Of a stretch of DNA of 64,000 nucleotides, positions 11,290 through 24,639 are shown piece after piece. Positions within the stretch are counted from its first letter, which is position 1. Each line of letters opens with the position of its first letter. Origin of the DNA: Hermodice carunculata (lineage: Eukaryota; Annelida; Polychaeta; Eunicida; Amphinomidae); the NCBI GenBank assembly GCA_964020975.1, contig OZ026628.1, positions 58,493,108-58,557,107 on the forward strand, written 5' to 3'. The notes under the pieces are model-generated. The model did no database searches. It was not told where the DNA came from and saw only the letters and a program-made list of their open reading frames with translations. The translations under genes and the position numbers were made by a program.

Positions 11290-13950
11290 CAGTCTCACTG
11301 CGCACTAGCTTTACAGTTTCCACCTTGACCCTCAACAAGCCAACCCCATAGTCACTCTACTACAAGTTAACTAACAGTTTATCTATGCTTTTATGACCAT
11401 GAGTCGAGAGATTCGACATCAAGTGAACAGATAGTTTAAAACAGATGTACAGAACTGGCCACCAGTGATTAAAAAGCAGTCTAAAAACCATCAGTCCAGT
11501 CAAATGGCACACCTTGTCAGGAGATATTATTCAGGGGTACAGCAACATGAGCAAATATATGCACAAACGTCTGTAATAACTACAGAAGCCAAGAAAAGCG
11601 TGACGTTCTGTTAAATCTTTAGGTCTAGGGAAAGATTGAAATGCGTCTGTCTCACTGGTATCAACTTTGATGCCATCTGGCATGAAAAGGTGACCTGAGA
11701 AGTGAATTTCTTTGTTGCAAACACATTTTCGACGGCTTCATTTTGAGCCTTGCGGGTCTGAAGTGGTCACGCCTGTATATAACACACACAAATGTTGCAC
11801 AAAATTAGCAGAAAACACCAAGATGTCATCAGCAAGACACAACGCATAGACCCAATTGATTTCCGTGAGCAATTCACACATTAAAACCTGGTATGATTTC
11901 ATCAAACCATAAAGCAAAACAGTCCACATTATTGACCTTGGTGTGTAATAAAGCTGGTGTTTTGTTTTGTGGTCTCGTCCAGCTTTCATTGCCAAAACCC
12001 TTGAAAATTATCAATCAAAGTTTCTTTTGCTATAGCGCCAGAATTTTGTCAAGGCGACACAAGGGAAAATGCATAGGATTTGTTATGCTGTTTAACTTTC
12101 AACAGCAAAACTATAACTGTTATCACGTTTCTTTATGACCACCACACTTGAGCACCATTCACTTGCATTGTCCTCAATAATCCCACTATCTAACATAATT
12201 TGGCATTGCCGTCCAATCTCTTCCATTTCCGGTGAGTTATACCTATGCTAGATTTCCTTGACAAAAGGCCGATTGCCTGTGTTCATTTCATGGGCAAATT
12301 AATCACAGACCTCTAGCTCAGATATTTAGTAAAAAGTCTCTGTTTTGGCGTAAGAAAACAAAGTGTCTTTCTTCATCAGCCGGTGACAAACATGGATTTT
12401 CCAGCTAAACCACTGAGTCTTTAGCTTATCAGCTTATATTTATCACATTCAGGGTCATTTGATATTTGATCAAAGCTGCGCATAGCAGAGTCAGCAAATG
12501 GTAGTGAAATTTCAGCGGTTTGCATAGGTGTAAAAGTAGTTCAGTGCAATGACAGGGATGGAACCTTGCAGGTCAGTTAGTAGGATCAATTTGTAGACAC
12601 ACTGTCCTTCTATTTGTAATCTGAGAGTTCATTACTCCTGTCAGACCGTGATTTGTGGGAAATGAGTAGTGGGAATGTATAATCGCAAGTTGATCGGTTT
12701 CACAGCCATTTGCGATAACTGGAGCTTGTGAAATTGATTCTGCAGGGATTGTAACCGGCTCTAACACTCTGAGCATGTGGGCTGGATCTTAATTAGGGGG
12801 TTAATTAACTTTTGTGATATATCCTTGCAAAGAAAGTGTCCTATCTTTAAAGGAAATGTTGGCGCCCTGCGTTTGGAGAACATCTGGCCGTAGAATGCAT
12901 GAATATGTGCACTGTTGCAAAATGTAGAACTTGTGCTGTGACTTTCTACTTCCCACTGTTTACGGAAAACTTACACTTCCCAGTATAACGATATAGAACC
13001 TTTCATCCTCTGCAACAGAAGTTAGCTTGCTCTCCTGGAGGGGAAATTGCATATCAAAATTCTTTTCACGAAAGGCTTTTCCAAAGGTTTTATGTTGGTA
13101 CACATTGGACTAGCAGATCTTGTATGGAACTTTGCATCCCCCAATTTCGAATTTGTCTTACCCTAGCATAAATACAACTAACAACTTTAGAGTCAAGGGC
13201 AGAGGTAGGGGCTTTTCCCTATCTTTGTGTTTGAGGTGGATACTAGAAGTTTGTTTAATTTTGGTAGCCCTGACCAACAGCTCTATAAATAGGTAAAGTC
13301 TGGCCTGAATAATGAGGGCCAGAAAACTTGATGGGATTTACCTCTTGGAGCTTGCAACAGCAATTTCCCTGTGTCCGACCTGATGGCACTCAAGCATTAC
13401 TTATTTATCATTCTACACAGAATAGAATTAGCCAATTGTCTACCTGATCAGCACTGGGTACGCTGTCGGCCTCCCTAGTTTGTGTGTTGTGACCTGCTTT
13501 GGTTTCAGTCCCTCTGCGTTACTACTTGGGCTTCTTCTCTAAAGCCCAAGTGGGATTATTTGCATGGCAACTAGTTCCAGACTGGGCAGGATCATGTCCT
13601 TGACTGCAGAGGGCAATTCCATGATGCTGACATTGCCAGCTCCTGCTGAAGCCACTGATGCCAGGTTGAGGGTTGCAAGCTGGTCCGCCATGCAAGCATA
13701 TTTCAAAACATCATCGGCATCAGATGGTTCTTTTCTGAGGACCTAATATTTATCTCATGCTTCAGGTCACGTATCAAGGCCTCAATTCTCTTCGTTTCTG
13801 ACTTGCTGTCCTGGCAGGACAGCTTCCTGATGGCATCAATACATTTGTTGATGGATTCATATGGCATTCGCTTTCTGTCAAAGATCGCCAAATTCAGCCA
13901 GTGTTGATTTGATGTGTATCGCTTGTTGAACACACTTTCTATTGAGCAAA
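11290..13950 (-). mobile_element. Fossil LTR retrotransposon, Gypsy (Ty3) family, partial and broken
   Basis: In minus-strand order the window holds a gag-like segment with a zinc-knuckle-like patch, then a region where protease is expected, then reverse transcriptase. The reverse transcriptase has its N-terminal block, the catalytic block (LADDILVFS) and the following thumb and connection blocks typical of Gypsy. The match fades after that. RNase H and integrase are not recognisable, and no long terminal repeats are seen on either side. The copy is broken many times (roughly ten or more interruptions), is incomplete at both ends and looks old. It sits inside a probable intron of the lipase gene. 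Confidence 0.7.
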
Positions 13951-14167
13951 AGAAGTTTTCTGTTAATCCTACATATTTCAGTAGGCACCTTCTTTGGTGA
14001 GAAGCAAGCAGAAGATATCAACCTTGTTGGATTCTGTCAATGCTTAGGAAGCAGAAAATGTTGAAAACCTTTGGAGCCACACAAGTGGCTCTTCTGTGAG
14101 ATTGTCGGTGGCAAGTGGTTTTCAGACCAGAGGTGATTTCAAGTCCTCACTGTCTGATTCTCCGGCC

Positions 14168-14573
14168 AGGCTAAGTTAAAGTTCAGGCAAGAATCTCTTT
14201 CGTAATGTACATGAATTTCTGGGATCATCACTGAACTTGTTATAAAAATTACGAATCTTTCGATAGAATTTTTCGAAACGACCCCTGTCATAAAACAACA
14301 TTCTCTTCTTGTCAAGGAGACACCACAATGTGTTTTATAGGTTTATTCCTAGCTTCTACAATTCTCCAAGATTTGGATCCTTCATATTTATGTGATTAGC
14401 GTGAACATGACTAAAACGACATCTTACACAATCCTGATCCCTAATATATAACTATGGTAAGACACCCTACTGTGTGAATCCGTGCTTTCCCATTGCAGAA
14501 AATATTGAAAGTTAAAGTTCAGGCAGGAAACTCTTTCGTAATGTGTGATAATTTTTGGAATCATCACTGAACT
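14168..14573. repeat. Tandem duplication, unit about 345 bp (first copy plus start of second)
   Basis: A block starting AAAGTTCAGGCAAGAATCTC (14170) and running to CCCATTGCAG (14508) restarts as AAAGTTCAGGCAGGAAACTC at ~14513. The second copy is interrupted after TCATCACTGAACT by a LINE tail and resumes at ~15409. The two copies differ at roughly one base in ten. Confidence 0.85.
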
Positions 14574-15395
14574 CCACAATACCTACATGATCTCGTTCCT
14601 CGTGACGTTGCATTCACTACTGGGCGCCTTTTGAGAAATCGTACTGAATTACGCCAAATTAGGTTCACCACCAATCGCTTCGGCGATTCATTTCTCCCGT
14701 CTGCTATCAAATTATGGAATAACCTCCCGGTTGATACTCGTCTCACCAATTCCCTGCCGCAGTTTAAATCTAAATTAAATCTATTACTCTTAAGTGTTGA
14801 CAAAAAGCCCACATACTTTAAACATGGAAGTCGTTTTCTGAACATATGCCACACGCAGTTACGTCTTAACTTCTCTGTTTTAAACGCCCATCTACATCAT
14901 GTCAATATCCTTCCAGCCTCAACGTGTGCATGCTCTCATACCACTGAAGATACGAAACATTACCTTTTGTTCTGCCCCAAGTTCACTGTGCAAAGGGTCA
15001 GTCTACTGAACACTGTGTGTCACTTACTCGCTCCAGGTGTAAATCCGACTTTAATAGTTCAGTCCTCTAGTGACATTTTACTAAATATTCTCTTGAAAGG
15101 TAGTGAGGACATGCCAGACACTGATAATGTATTCATCTTTGAGGCTGTTCAGACATTCTTATCAGAATCTAGACGTTTCATCTACTAATTTAGTATATGA
15201 TCTAATTATAAGTCTCCACTATCTGGCATCAATTGTATTATTCGTGTACAAGCCGTGAATTTAGTCTTCTGTTCTCGTCCAGTGTGTATTGTATATATTC
15301 CTGTGCGTCCTTTTATGTACTGGAGAGCCTCCAGATTAGTCTTTGTGTACTATTAGGCAATCCAGAGAAAATAAATATGTTTATACTATGAACAT
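14574..15395 (+). mobile_element. 5'-truncated LINE (non-LTR retrotransposon), C-terminal end of the ORF2 protein
   Basis: An open frame from ~14574 to 15188 encodes about 204 residues: YLHDLVPRDV, FGDSFLPSAIKLWNNLP, then CACSHTTEDTKHYLLFCPKF. This is the usual tail of jockey/CR1/L2-like elements: FFPSAI.LWN.LP followed by a Cys/His-rich C.C...ED..H.L..CP patch. The frame is intact to its stop. A 3' untranslated part follows, ending near AATAAATATG at ~15370. Loss of the 5' part is the normal result of incomplete reverse transcription. The piece lies exactly between the two halves of the second unit of the surrounding tandem duplication, so it inserted after that duplication arose. Confidence 0.8.
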
Positions 15396-15408
15396 GTTTC
15401 AAAAACTA

Positions 15409-15654
15409 AGAATCTTTCGATTCAATATTTTCGAAACGACCCCTGTTATATAACAGCATTCTCTCCACGTCAAGGAGAAACCACAATGTGTTTTATCGGT
15501 TTATTCCAAGCTTCTACGATGGTCAAAGATTTGGGTCCTTCATTTTTCTGCGATCAGCGTGAACATGACTAAACGACGGTTTAGACAATCCCGATCCCTA
15601 ATATAAAACTATGGTAAGACACCCTACAGTGTGAATCCGTGTTTTCTCATTGCA

Positions 15655-15655
<1 letters not shown>
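15409..15655. repeat. Remainder of the second tandem unit, ending at a TA microsatellite
   Basis: Matches 14250-14508 (landmarks GAATCTTTCGAT, CGAAACGACCCCTGT, CACAATGTGTTTTAT, GTGAATCCGTG). It stops where the TA array begins. Confidence 0.85.
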
Positions 15656-17237
<1,582 letters not shown>

Positions 17238-17478
17238 GGAGAGGAGAACATTATCGTGCTGGATTGGGGAAAAGCTGCAAAGATGGATGCAAAAATAGCC
17301 TTGGGGTATTTAAAGGCCGCTGTCAATACCTATGGCGTCTCCCTTGCCCTCAAGGCAGTGGCGAAGAAGTTGGTGGATGCCGGAACACCACAAACTGAAT
17401 TATGGTGCATAGGTCACAGCCTAGGCGCACACCTTTGTGGGAATGCAGGGCACATGTTGAAATTTGGAAGAATTACAG
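17238..17478 (+). CDS. Lipase-family enzyme (pancreatic-lipase type), exon with catalytic serine
   Basis: Hydrolyses ester bonds of triglycerides or phospholipids, and family members are usually secreted. The acceptor TTGACTGCAG| is followed by GEENIIVLDWGKAA, the V-D-W strand of the family. About 80 residues are encoded. GHSLGAH holds the nucleophile Ser (codon 17418-17420), followed by G..G. The exon ends FGRITG with only the first G of the Gly codon, and the next exon supplies GT. The base pair after the boundary is GC, not GT, and no GT fits before an in-frame stop, so the donor is AG|GCATAT. The Ser motif, the GRITGLDPAGP junction and matching phases make the family call firm. Triglyceride versus phospholipid preference cannot be told, because it depends on the lid, which is only partly seen. 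Confidence 0.9.
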
Positions 17479-18094
17479 GCATATTATCTTTCATATAAAT
17501 TGTGCATCTTATTGACGATATAAGAAGGCAATTAGGTTCTTTCCTTGTCATAATACCTGCTACCAACTGTTTCTGTGTCAAGACACGCGGAACTGGTGAT
17601 ACCCACTTAGCACATTCATCCTTAGGAAACTACAGTATTTGTGACCATCTTCATATTAATGTTCATATGGTATATGTTTCTTTTTTTATCAGCTTATAAG
17701 TTTTGGTTATGTTGGGTTAATCGATTCCGGAATGATACCTAAGTGTTGAAGGTGAGAGTGACTGCTATTAAACACCTGATGTAGGTTGCAATTGTGTGGT
17801 TATGAGCTTGTGCCGGTATAACTTTCTTAAGATGTATCAATACATTTAGATATCTCAAATCGATATATTATGTGCAAACATGGTAGGGTATAATTTATAC
17901 ATGCTGCATTTTACTGGTATTGCAATTCTGGCAGCAGAGATGGCAAAAAAGAGATGACACATCATCGCATCATTACAATGTACTTAATGAATTTAATGTT
18001 TGCTCTAAGAGGAGGGATACATACAATGAAACACTAGAAGTACCCTGGCAAAACCATACGCTTCATATCAACTGTGATATTTTATTCCTCAAAG

Positions 18095-18286
18095 GTCTAG
18101 ATCCAGCTGGCCCTCTATGGGACAAATACAAGCGGGGACTAAACGACAAGAGTGCGTCATTCGTTGACGTCATACACACAGATGGATCAGGCTGGTCAGC
18201 CCACTTTGGACTCTTGACACCTCTGGGGCACGCAGACTTCTATCCACATGGAGGATACAGGCAGCCGCGATGCAAATTTCCATTCA
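18095..18286 (+). CDS. Lipase exon with catalytic aspartate
   Basis: The acceptor TTTTATTCCTCAAAG| leads into GT-CTA-GAT, completing GLDPAGPLW. The Asp (18100-18102) is the second triad residue. The rest reads FVDVIHTDGSG and GHADFYPHGGYRQPRC, strongly conserved landmarks of the pancreatic-lipase fold (HTDG, G..DFYPNGG..QPGC). The exon ends after TTC-A, before GTGTGT, in phase 1, and the next exon starts with CT to give Thr. An open frame extends upstream to 17920, but that part is intronic. The segment after HTDG is short and shows no long cysteine-bridged lid, which may be of interest for substrate choice. Confidence 0.92.
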
Positions 18287-18741
18287 GTGTGTATTTCGGA
18301 ACGTTAATCTTTAATGTGTAAATTTGTGGGTATATAATTGAGCACTGTTGCGTCCTCGGGTATTTTAATTATGTCGGTTTTTTGGTCTATTTCTATCTGG
18401 TTGTTCCTCCCAAATGCTTTTCCTTGAGGAGTATGCCACTGCACGCTGCTGTTAGGTATGTTAGTATTATAGGAAACAACAAACTAGTAATGCACTATTT
18501 CCATATCAGATGTATCATCCAAGTAAACTATTTCTGCATCGATTCTGGCCAAAGACAATGTACCATGGTTAAAATAATTTTACAGTTTCCTAGTGCCGTT
18601 TGGCTCTAAATCTAAGATCACAAAATTGTACATGCGAAACTCCGGGGATGAGCTAACTATGATAATGTTGTAATATGCATGACAATGCCCTAGAATATAT
18701 TTTCAATTGAAACTTGCTTATTGTAGTATCCGAGGAATATT

Positions 18742-18767
18742 ATGTGTGTGCATGTGTGTATGTGTGT

Positions 18768-18803
<36 letters not shown>
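18742..18803. repeat. (TG)n microsatellite
   Basis: Slightly interrupted TG array inside the lipase intron. Confidence 0.95.
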
Positions 18804-18804
<1 letters not shown>

Positions 18805-19765
18805 ATATTTTATCCAATTGTAGCAAGTTCTTGGATTGCGAGATTAAATTACTCAGATTCTTTTTCAATTTGAATAAAAACAACTTTACAATGAACGTAA
18901 AGGTCAAGAAACTAAAACAACATCACTGTTCCCTGGTTTGTTTAAAAGCAGAGATAATGTTTGTGAAAAAGCAAGGGGGAGGGGGAGAATCGGGTCCATG
19001 AAATGAAAAGTGGGAAGCATGGTTCTTTTAGGGTGCATGCTACAATTTGCAGTCAATACGGTATTTACGATTGTAAACTCTTGTAAAAGGCTAGCTATAG
19101 TAGTGACATCAGATATTTCAAAATAAAAATTAACACAACTATCACTACTCTTAAAATTCACGGTAAATCCCCTGTATAGAGGCAAATCTGGAATATTGGC
19201 AGGGCCATTTTCATCTGGGCAAAACAACATATCAGACCTTGCTGACCTTACTCTACTTGTCCAGCAGACGTATTAGCTACCATCATGCACCTTGGCTAAT
19301 TTCAAACTGTCATTAAATAAATATATATATTTCTGTAACTTGAATAGAATTTTCACATTATGGTGCTGTATTCAGGGAAAATAATCTTTTTGTTGAACTC
19401 GAAATGCCGCACGGTATCTACAGTCGAGGCAGTGTGCCCCTGAACGACACTAAAGTGATAGCAGAAAAAATATTAAGAACAGGCTTAATTATATCTCCAG
19501 GCATACAACATTACATAAATATATGGCAATACACGTATATACTATCATTTTAGAGGGAGGATGTGGTAGGTAATGTTTCATATTTATATACAAGTCCAGT
19601 GAGCATCTCAGCTGAACATGGTGAGTAAGCTATGACTTTTATTTAGGACAGAGGTTATCATGTAAAATGTTTTTCACTGAACACAGAAATGTATAGTGGT
19701 GAAACTTATGAAAGGAACTGGTATGTGCCAAAGCTTTCCTCATAACAAGTTCAACATGTGGTTTT

Positions 19766-20807
19766 TACCCTTCGGCCTTATGAGGGCGATGGTTATTGTC
19801 GTACCCGGTGCCGTCCGTCTGTCCGTCTGTCCGTCCGTCCCGTGGTTTTACCACCATAACTTCACAAATTTTTGAGACAGGACTTTCAAATTGCACATGA
19901 TAGTACACTTCTATATGGCCTACTCTGTGTGCAAGCATAGTCGACCTCAGTTACTTGAAATTTTATACACACATTTATCACAACCAAAGAATGTGTCATG
20001 AATCAAAAGTAGGTCACTAGGTCAAGTATCTGGGTCACAGTGATTTTTCAGAAATTTTTGAGACAGGACTTTCAAATTGAACATGATAGTACACTTCTAT
20101 ATGCCTACTTTGTGTACAACATATTTGACCTTAACGTAATTCTCAAGGTCACGCAATGGTCTTATGTGCTAGGCAACGTTACCGCTTTAACTATTGAAAG
20201 CCTGCATCTAGCAATCTAAATCGTACACACAAGAAGCTTCATAAAGTGATCTAGAAGTCTATTGAAAATGGAGGTCATAGCTCTATATTTGAGCTACTTT
20301 TTGAGGTCAAAGGTCGAGTGCACAATGGTGGTATTGGTATAAGTAAGAAGTTTTTAAGTCAGTTACATGAAATTTTATACAGGCATGTATCACAACCAAA
20401 AATGTGTCATGAATCAAAAGTAGGTCTCTAGGTCAAGTAAAGTGACCTATTTATTGAAATTTTGTTCACCACTATAACTCAGAAGCTTTTGAGATTTCAA
20501 ATTACATATAATAGTACACCGCTGCAAGCATAATTGACCTTGACCTAATTTTCAAGGTCACACATGGGTCACAAGTTTGCTGAGTGACGTGCATCTAGAA
20601 ATCTAAATCTTAAAACAAAAGAAGCAACACAGGGTGATCTAGAAGGCTATTGAAAGTCAAGGTTATACCTCTATATTTGACCTAATGTTTTTGAGGTCAA
20701 AGGTCAAGTGTACAATAGTAGTATTTGTGTAGGTATCAATACCTTATACTATGGGACACTATTCCTATTCACTTACAGGAAAAGAGATTGAAGGCGGCCG
20801 AAGGGTA
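19766..20807. mobile_element. Non-autonomous DNA transposon with 12-bp inverted ends
   Basis: Starts TACCCTTCGGCC and ends GGCCGAAGGGTA, a perfect 12-bp inverted pair 1.04 kb apart. The terminal TA may be the target duplication. A run of CCGTCCGTCTGT follows the left end. Inside, a module with TTTTTGAGACAGGACTTTCAAATTG and GAATCAAAAGTAGGTC is repeated two or three times. No transposase is encoded. It lies within the 9.2-kb lipase intron. It contains one perfect AGGTCAAAGGTCA (20694-20706) and a near copy (20304-20315). Confidence 0.75.
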
Positions 20808-23109
20808 CTGCGTTCTTTGAACGGTATTTTTCATTGTCACTAGGCCTCACATGCTTCATTTTTAAAACTTGCCCGGTGTGGAAATAAAATAGAGGAGTTG
20901 CAGTCCAGCTACAGGTCTTACTTAATGTTCAGTGAGGAAAGTTCACTTCTTTTGTTGAATGACCTTGGGCCTGTGTGTATCAGTTACCAGCTGCATTACG
21001 ATAGTTGCAGCCAAAGTTCGAATGTGTTTTAACAGATAAAGGGCAAGCCTGTCTTAATTTTCTATAGTTTAACCTTATAATAGACTTGCCCTGTTAGTTC
21101 AATGTAGCTGAACTGTTGCTGAGATGTATTTTGTGCCCATTTGGAATAAAATTGCAATAATATTACGGCAGCAATTGTGTAAAGGATAAAGGTGCAAAAC
21201 CACCAATTCAGGTTTTGCTTCCCAAACACTCACTCAACATTCAAACAAGGCTGTTTGTCTTTTAGATGCTAGTTCAACAAGAATCATTTGTGCAAGCAAA
21301 CACAAAAACATGAGATCTCAGGATTGATCACATTGTTTTAATTTTGGACAAGGTTAGAATATAAATTTCATGTTAATTATCAAAAAACTATAATCATGAA
21401 AAGCATCATACTATAGACATATTATTACTTTACTGACCATCAGGTGGCAGCATGCTGCACTTAAATGCACATCAAGAAACTGCAGAGAACATATACTGTC
21501 TCACGTCAGGAGTTCACCAATCCTCTTGATTCCCACTAGTATAAGAGAACTAATTAAACCCCACAGTGCTTGCCATCCCTTAGCAACTGACTTGGCAAAA
21601 GCAAAAAGCGTACTGACAGTCCAGAAAGCCACACCAAAAAATTAGATTGGAACGATGCTGCCTGTCACAAGGAGCAGAGGGTGGGCCCTCACTCAACCAA
21701 AGCTTCAATATTTTAGAGTTCACATAGTACCTCTTATGTACCAAACACAACAAACCCCCACAAGGTGACCCATGTGATAAAACAATTGGCTCATGGGCCT
21801 TTTTTTAGAAACTGCCTTGGATTGTATCAATGAGCTTTCAGGCTCTGTGCCTTATGAAAGACAGAATGTAAGTTGCAAAATTTTGCTTGGCTTTTACAGC
21901 TTGAAATTGATATATCATCAATAAAGACGTGTATGAATGATGAACCTTCTTTGCAGTGAGGCTTAATGTTGATAAAGAACATAGGGGCAATAATTTTGAT
22001 CAATTCCACCAAGGTAAGAATCCTGAGTGTGTACATGGAGGTTGTGCTGTTCATTTTTTGCACCCCCAAAAATGATAATGAACACATTTCTATTCAGCGA
22101 CTTATCATGTCCTGGCCATATTTTATGTACCCTGTGTGCTTGTTTTGGTGGATCTGTGAACTCATCCACACATGGACCGTCAAAAAACAAACTGAGAATA
22201 TAGACTGCAAGAAAGCTGTCTCATAAATTTTGGATACCTATAATGAAGTTTCCTCGAAAGACAATATTATTTCCCAAACAAGTGAGAATCAGCCTTGTCA
22301 GCAGCTTCATAATGTGTTGACACCTGTGGCATTAAATATTTAGCACGAAAACAACTGCTCGATGTTTATGATTAAAATATACATGTAATTCTGGATTTGC
22401 CAACTGCTCCCCTATATCAAGAAAGGCTGGTACAAATTTAATGTTTGCTAGCAAATTTTGTGGATGGACTGAGGTACTGTTCAGGTTCTCTGTATATTAC
22501 TTCAATTGAGGGAATAATAAAAAAAATAGCACACCCTGATGATTTTTCACTAAGTGTGTACAAACGAAGAGCATGGAAGGCTAGCCAGACATTTGGTATA
22601 TGAAAGTGGTTCCATTGTAATACTGCAAAATTTTTGGCTATGTAACATTTTCAGTTTTGGCCTCAGTACCCATGTTAATAATGTGATCTTGAACCCGAAT
22701 GTTTTATTGTCACATTTATCAGGCTCTGAAACAACTTGCACCCTCTCCCATATATTCCCGTTCCAAAAAGTTACATAGAAGGCTCTCTAGCTCTCCACGT
22801 TTAACCTCCTCTTTTGTTTTGCATGGTATATAATTGGTCCTTGCCTGAAAGCAGCTTATCTCTAGGTATTCGCACCTGTTGAAAAACAGTATCAATTTTT
22901 AGGCCACCAAAGGTCCTACATGTGCAAGTTGGTACATCACTAGCAAACCACACAATACAAAGAAAATCGCATGAATGATATTTCTCGACAGAATCACAGG
23001 CCTCTTTCCCCAAAGAAAAGCCAATCATCCAGGTAATGTATACAGTGTCCGTTTTAACAATTGATCTAAAGATCAATTAATAAACCCGCTAAATTGAGTG
23101 AACATTCTC
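20808..23109. other. Intronic stretch, nothing recognised
   Basis: AT-rich sequence with short frames on both strands (for example 21966-22226) that show no motif. No tandem repeat or clear element ends were seen. Confidence 0.4.
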
Positions 23110-23890
23110 TATTATTTCCACAGACACACTGGAAGTGCCATTCTGTAATATACCTTGCGTCAATGAAAACATGTTGCTCTCTTGGAAGCAATGAAGGCAA
23201 TGCATCTCTTCCACTTAACTTGCACTAAACAACAGATCCTGTGCTGGGGAATAGACTCCCACCCTTCCTGAAATGATTGGATCAGGTGCTGCTTGTTTGT
23301 AAGGTTCAGCATCCGTGCATTAATGCTTTATGACAGCTGGTCCTACAGATTTCCACACCATTGCACAAGCTGTTGGCTGATGCGGAAGTCATCATGCAAT
23401 TCATCTATTTTATGCCACATATATTCCCAAACATTGGCTCTCTCTTGACAAAACTTTGATTCTTCCAAGAGTACTATTCCCCACCAGTATTGGCGTGTCA
23501 AATTGTAAATGAAGTTGCCACCATGTTAGGCAAATTTGGTGATTCTCATGGGTTAAAACGTTATCCCTGAAAGGCCGTATGGCCTGTAGACCAAAATACC
23601 TGAGTTGCCTCTGCACAGTTAGACTGCTGATGTGAGGGTTGTGTCTCTCAGGGGTTTAACAGCGAGTGTGCAAGCTGGGCGGAGTCGGTCTCATAGACAG
23701 ACGATTCTGATATGCCTGACCTGTTGAGGTGTTGTCACTCTTACACAGTCAGGTCTTGGTCGGTCATTCATGGAACACATGGCATCCAATGAGCCGGTCA
23801 ATGGTTGAATGGTTCAAACCCTTCAATGAGCCACTTCCTACTGTTAGAGTCCAGCTTCTATCATTCTTATGCAATAGCTTTGCTCATCCC
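23110..23890 (-). mobile_element. Tc1-like transposase relic
   Basis: Read on the minus strand, the blocks follow Tc1 order. First comes a helix-turn-helix end (HSTIDRLIG) and DRPRPDCVRVTTPQQ, close to the family's DRPRSGRPRVTT. Next is LRYFGLQAIRPFR with VLTHENHQICLTWWQLHLQF, matching the LR..GL.A.RP...LT..HR..RL.WA..HL region. The last part is QEGWESIPQHRI with RCIAFIASKRAT, matching the EW..IPQ..I...M.RRC.A.I.A.GG end. The pieces are in several frames with stops, and the DDE catalytic aspartates and their surroundings are not readable. It is an old inactive copy. Inverted ends were not identified. Confidence 0.75.
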
Positions 23891-24639
23891 TGTTAACCAT
23901 TGCATTGTGGCTCAAAGAAGTGCCATACTTGTGAACTTCTCTTTGCCTTTGTATACAGATTCTGGCATAAAAACCATGCTACAGGTATCAACCATATGTA
24001 TGAGACCAACCTCTCCCCCAATTGTATGAGACTAACCTCTCATGAAATTACGTAATATCTTTTGTACGAAACAGATGTGAAAAGGTGCTGATCAGTGATC
24101 ACGTCACAGTACACGGCAAAGAGGACCAAAGCTGTAGGTTCACAATACAAATATTATGGGTACGACAAAAATATGTCCCGTTTTTAAGTGAAGGGCTTTC
24201 CTTGACTGTCAGTGTTATATCGACACTCCACCATGACATTTGACAGGTTGCAAACATCTGGTGTATTGGTAGCAACACTTTGTTCCCACACTGAACCGTT
24301 TGTGTACCGTTATAATTTAGTATTTTTCGGACATCTTCATTTTATATGAATCAAATGTAAGATGGAAAAATAATCAAAGGTTAAATTACATATATACATT
24401 CATACCCAAAGTATATAATGCATGTCTAAGATAGTTAGTATTTAGCCATTGAATTTTGTAGAGTTCAGGTTCATTTCATAGGTTTGTGTTCAATTCATGT
24501 TACAGAGGACTCTGCTATCAACTGTTGATTCTCTAAATCTAAGAAAAGTTTTGGTAATGACCGCCTCTCGATGGATCTATCACAGGTTTTAAAAACTCAG
24601 GTATCAAAAGAAATTATATTAATCATTAATCACTGATTC

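Noticed and set aside
18382-18609. Frame with CFSLRSMPLHAAVR as the lipase histidine exon
   Set aside because: It lacks the conserved C-S/N-H-x-R pattern in phase. The true histidine exon was found at 27456-27565.
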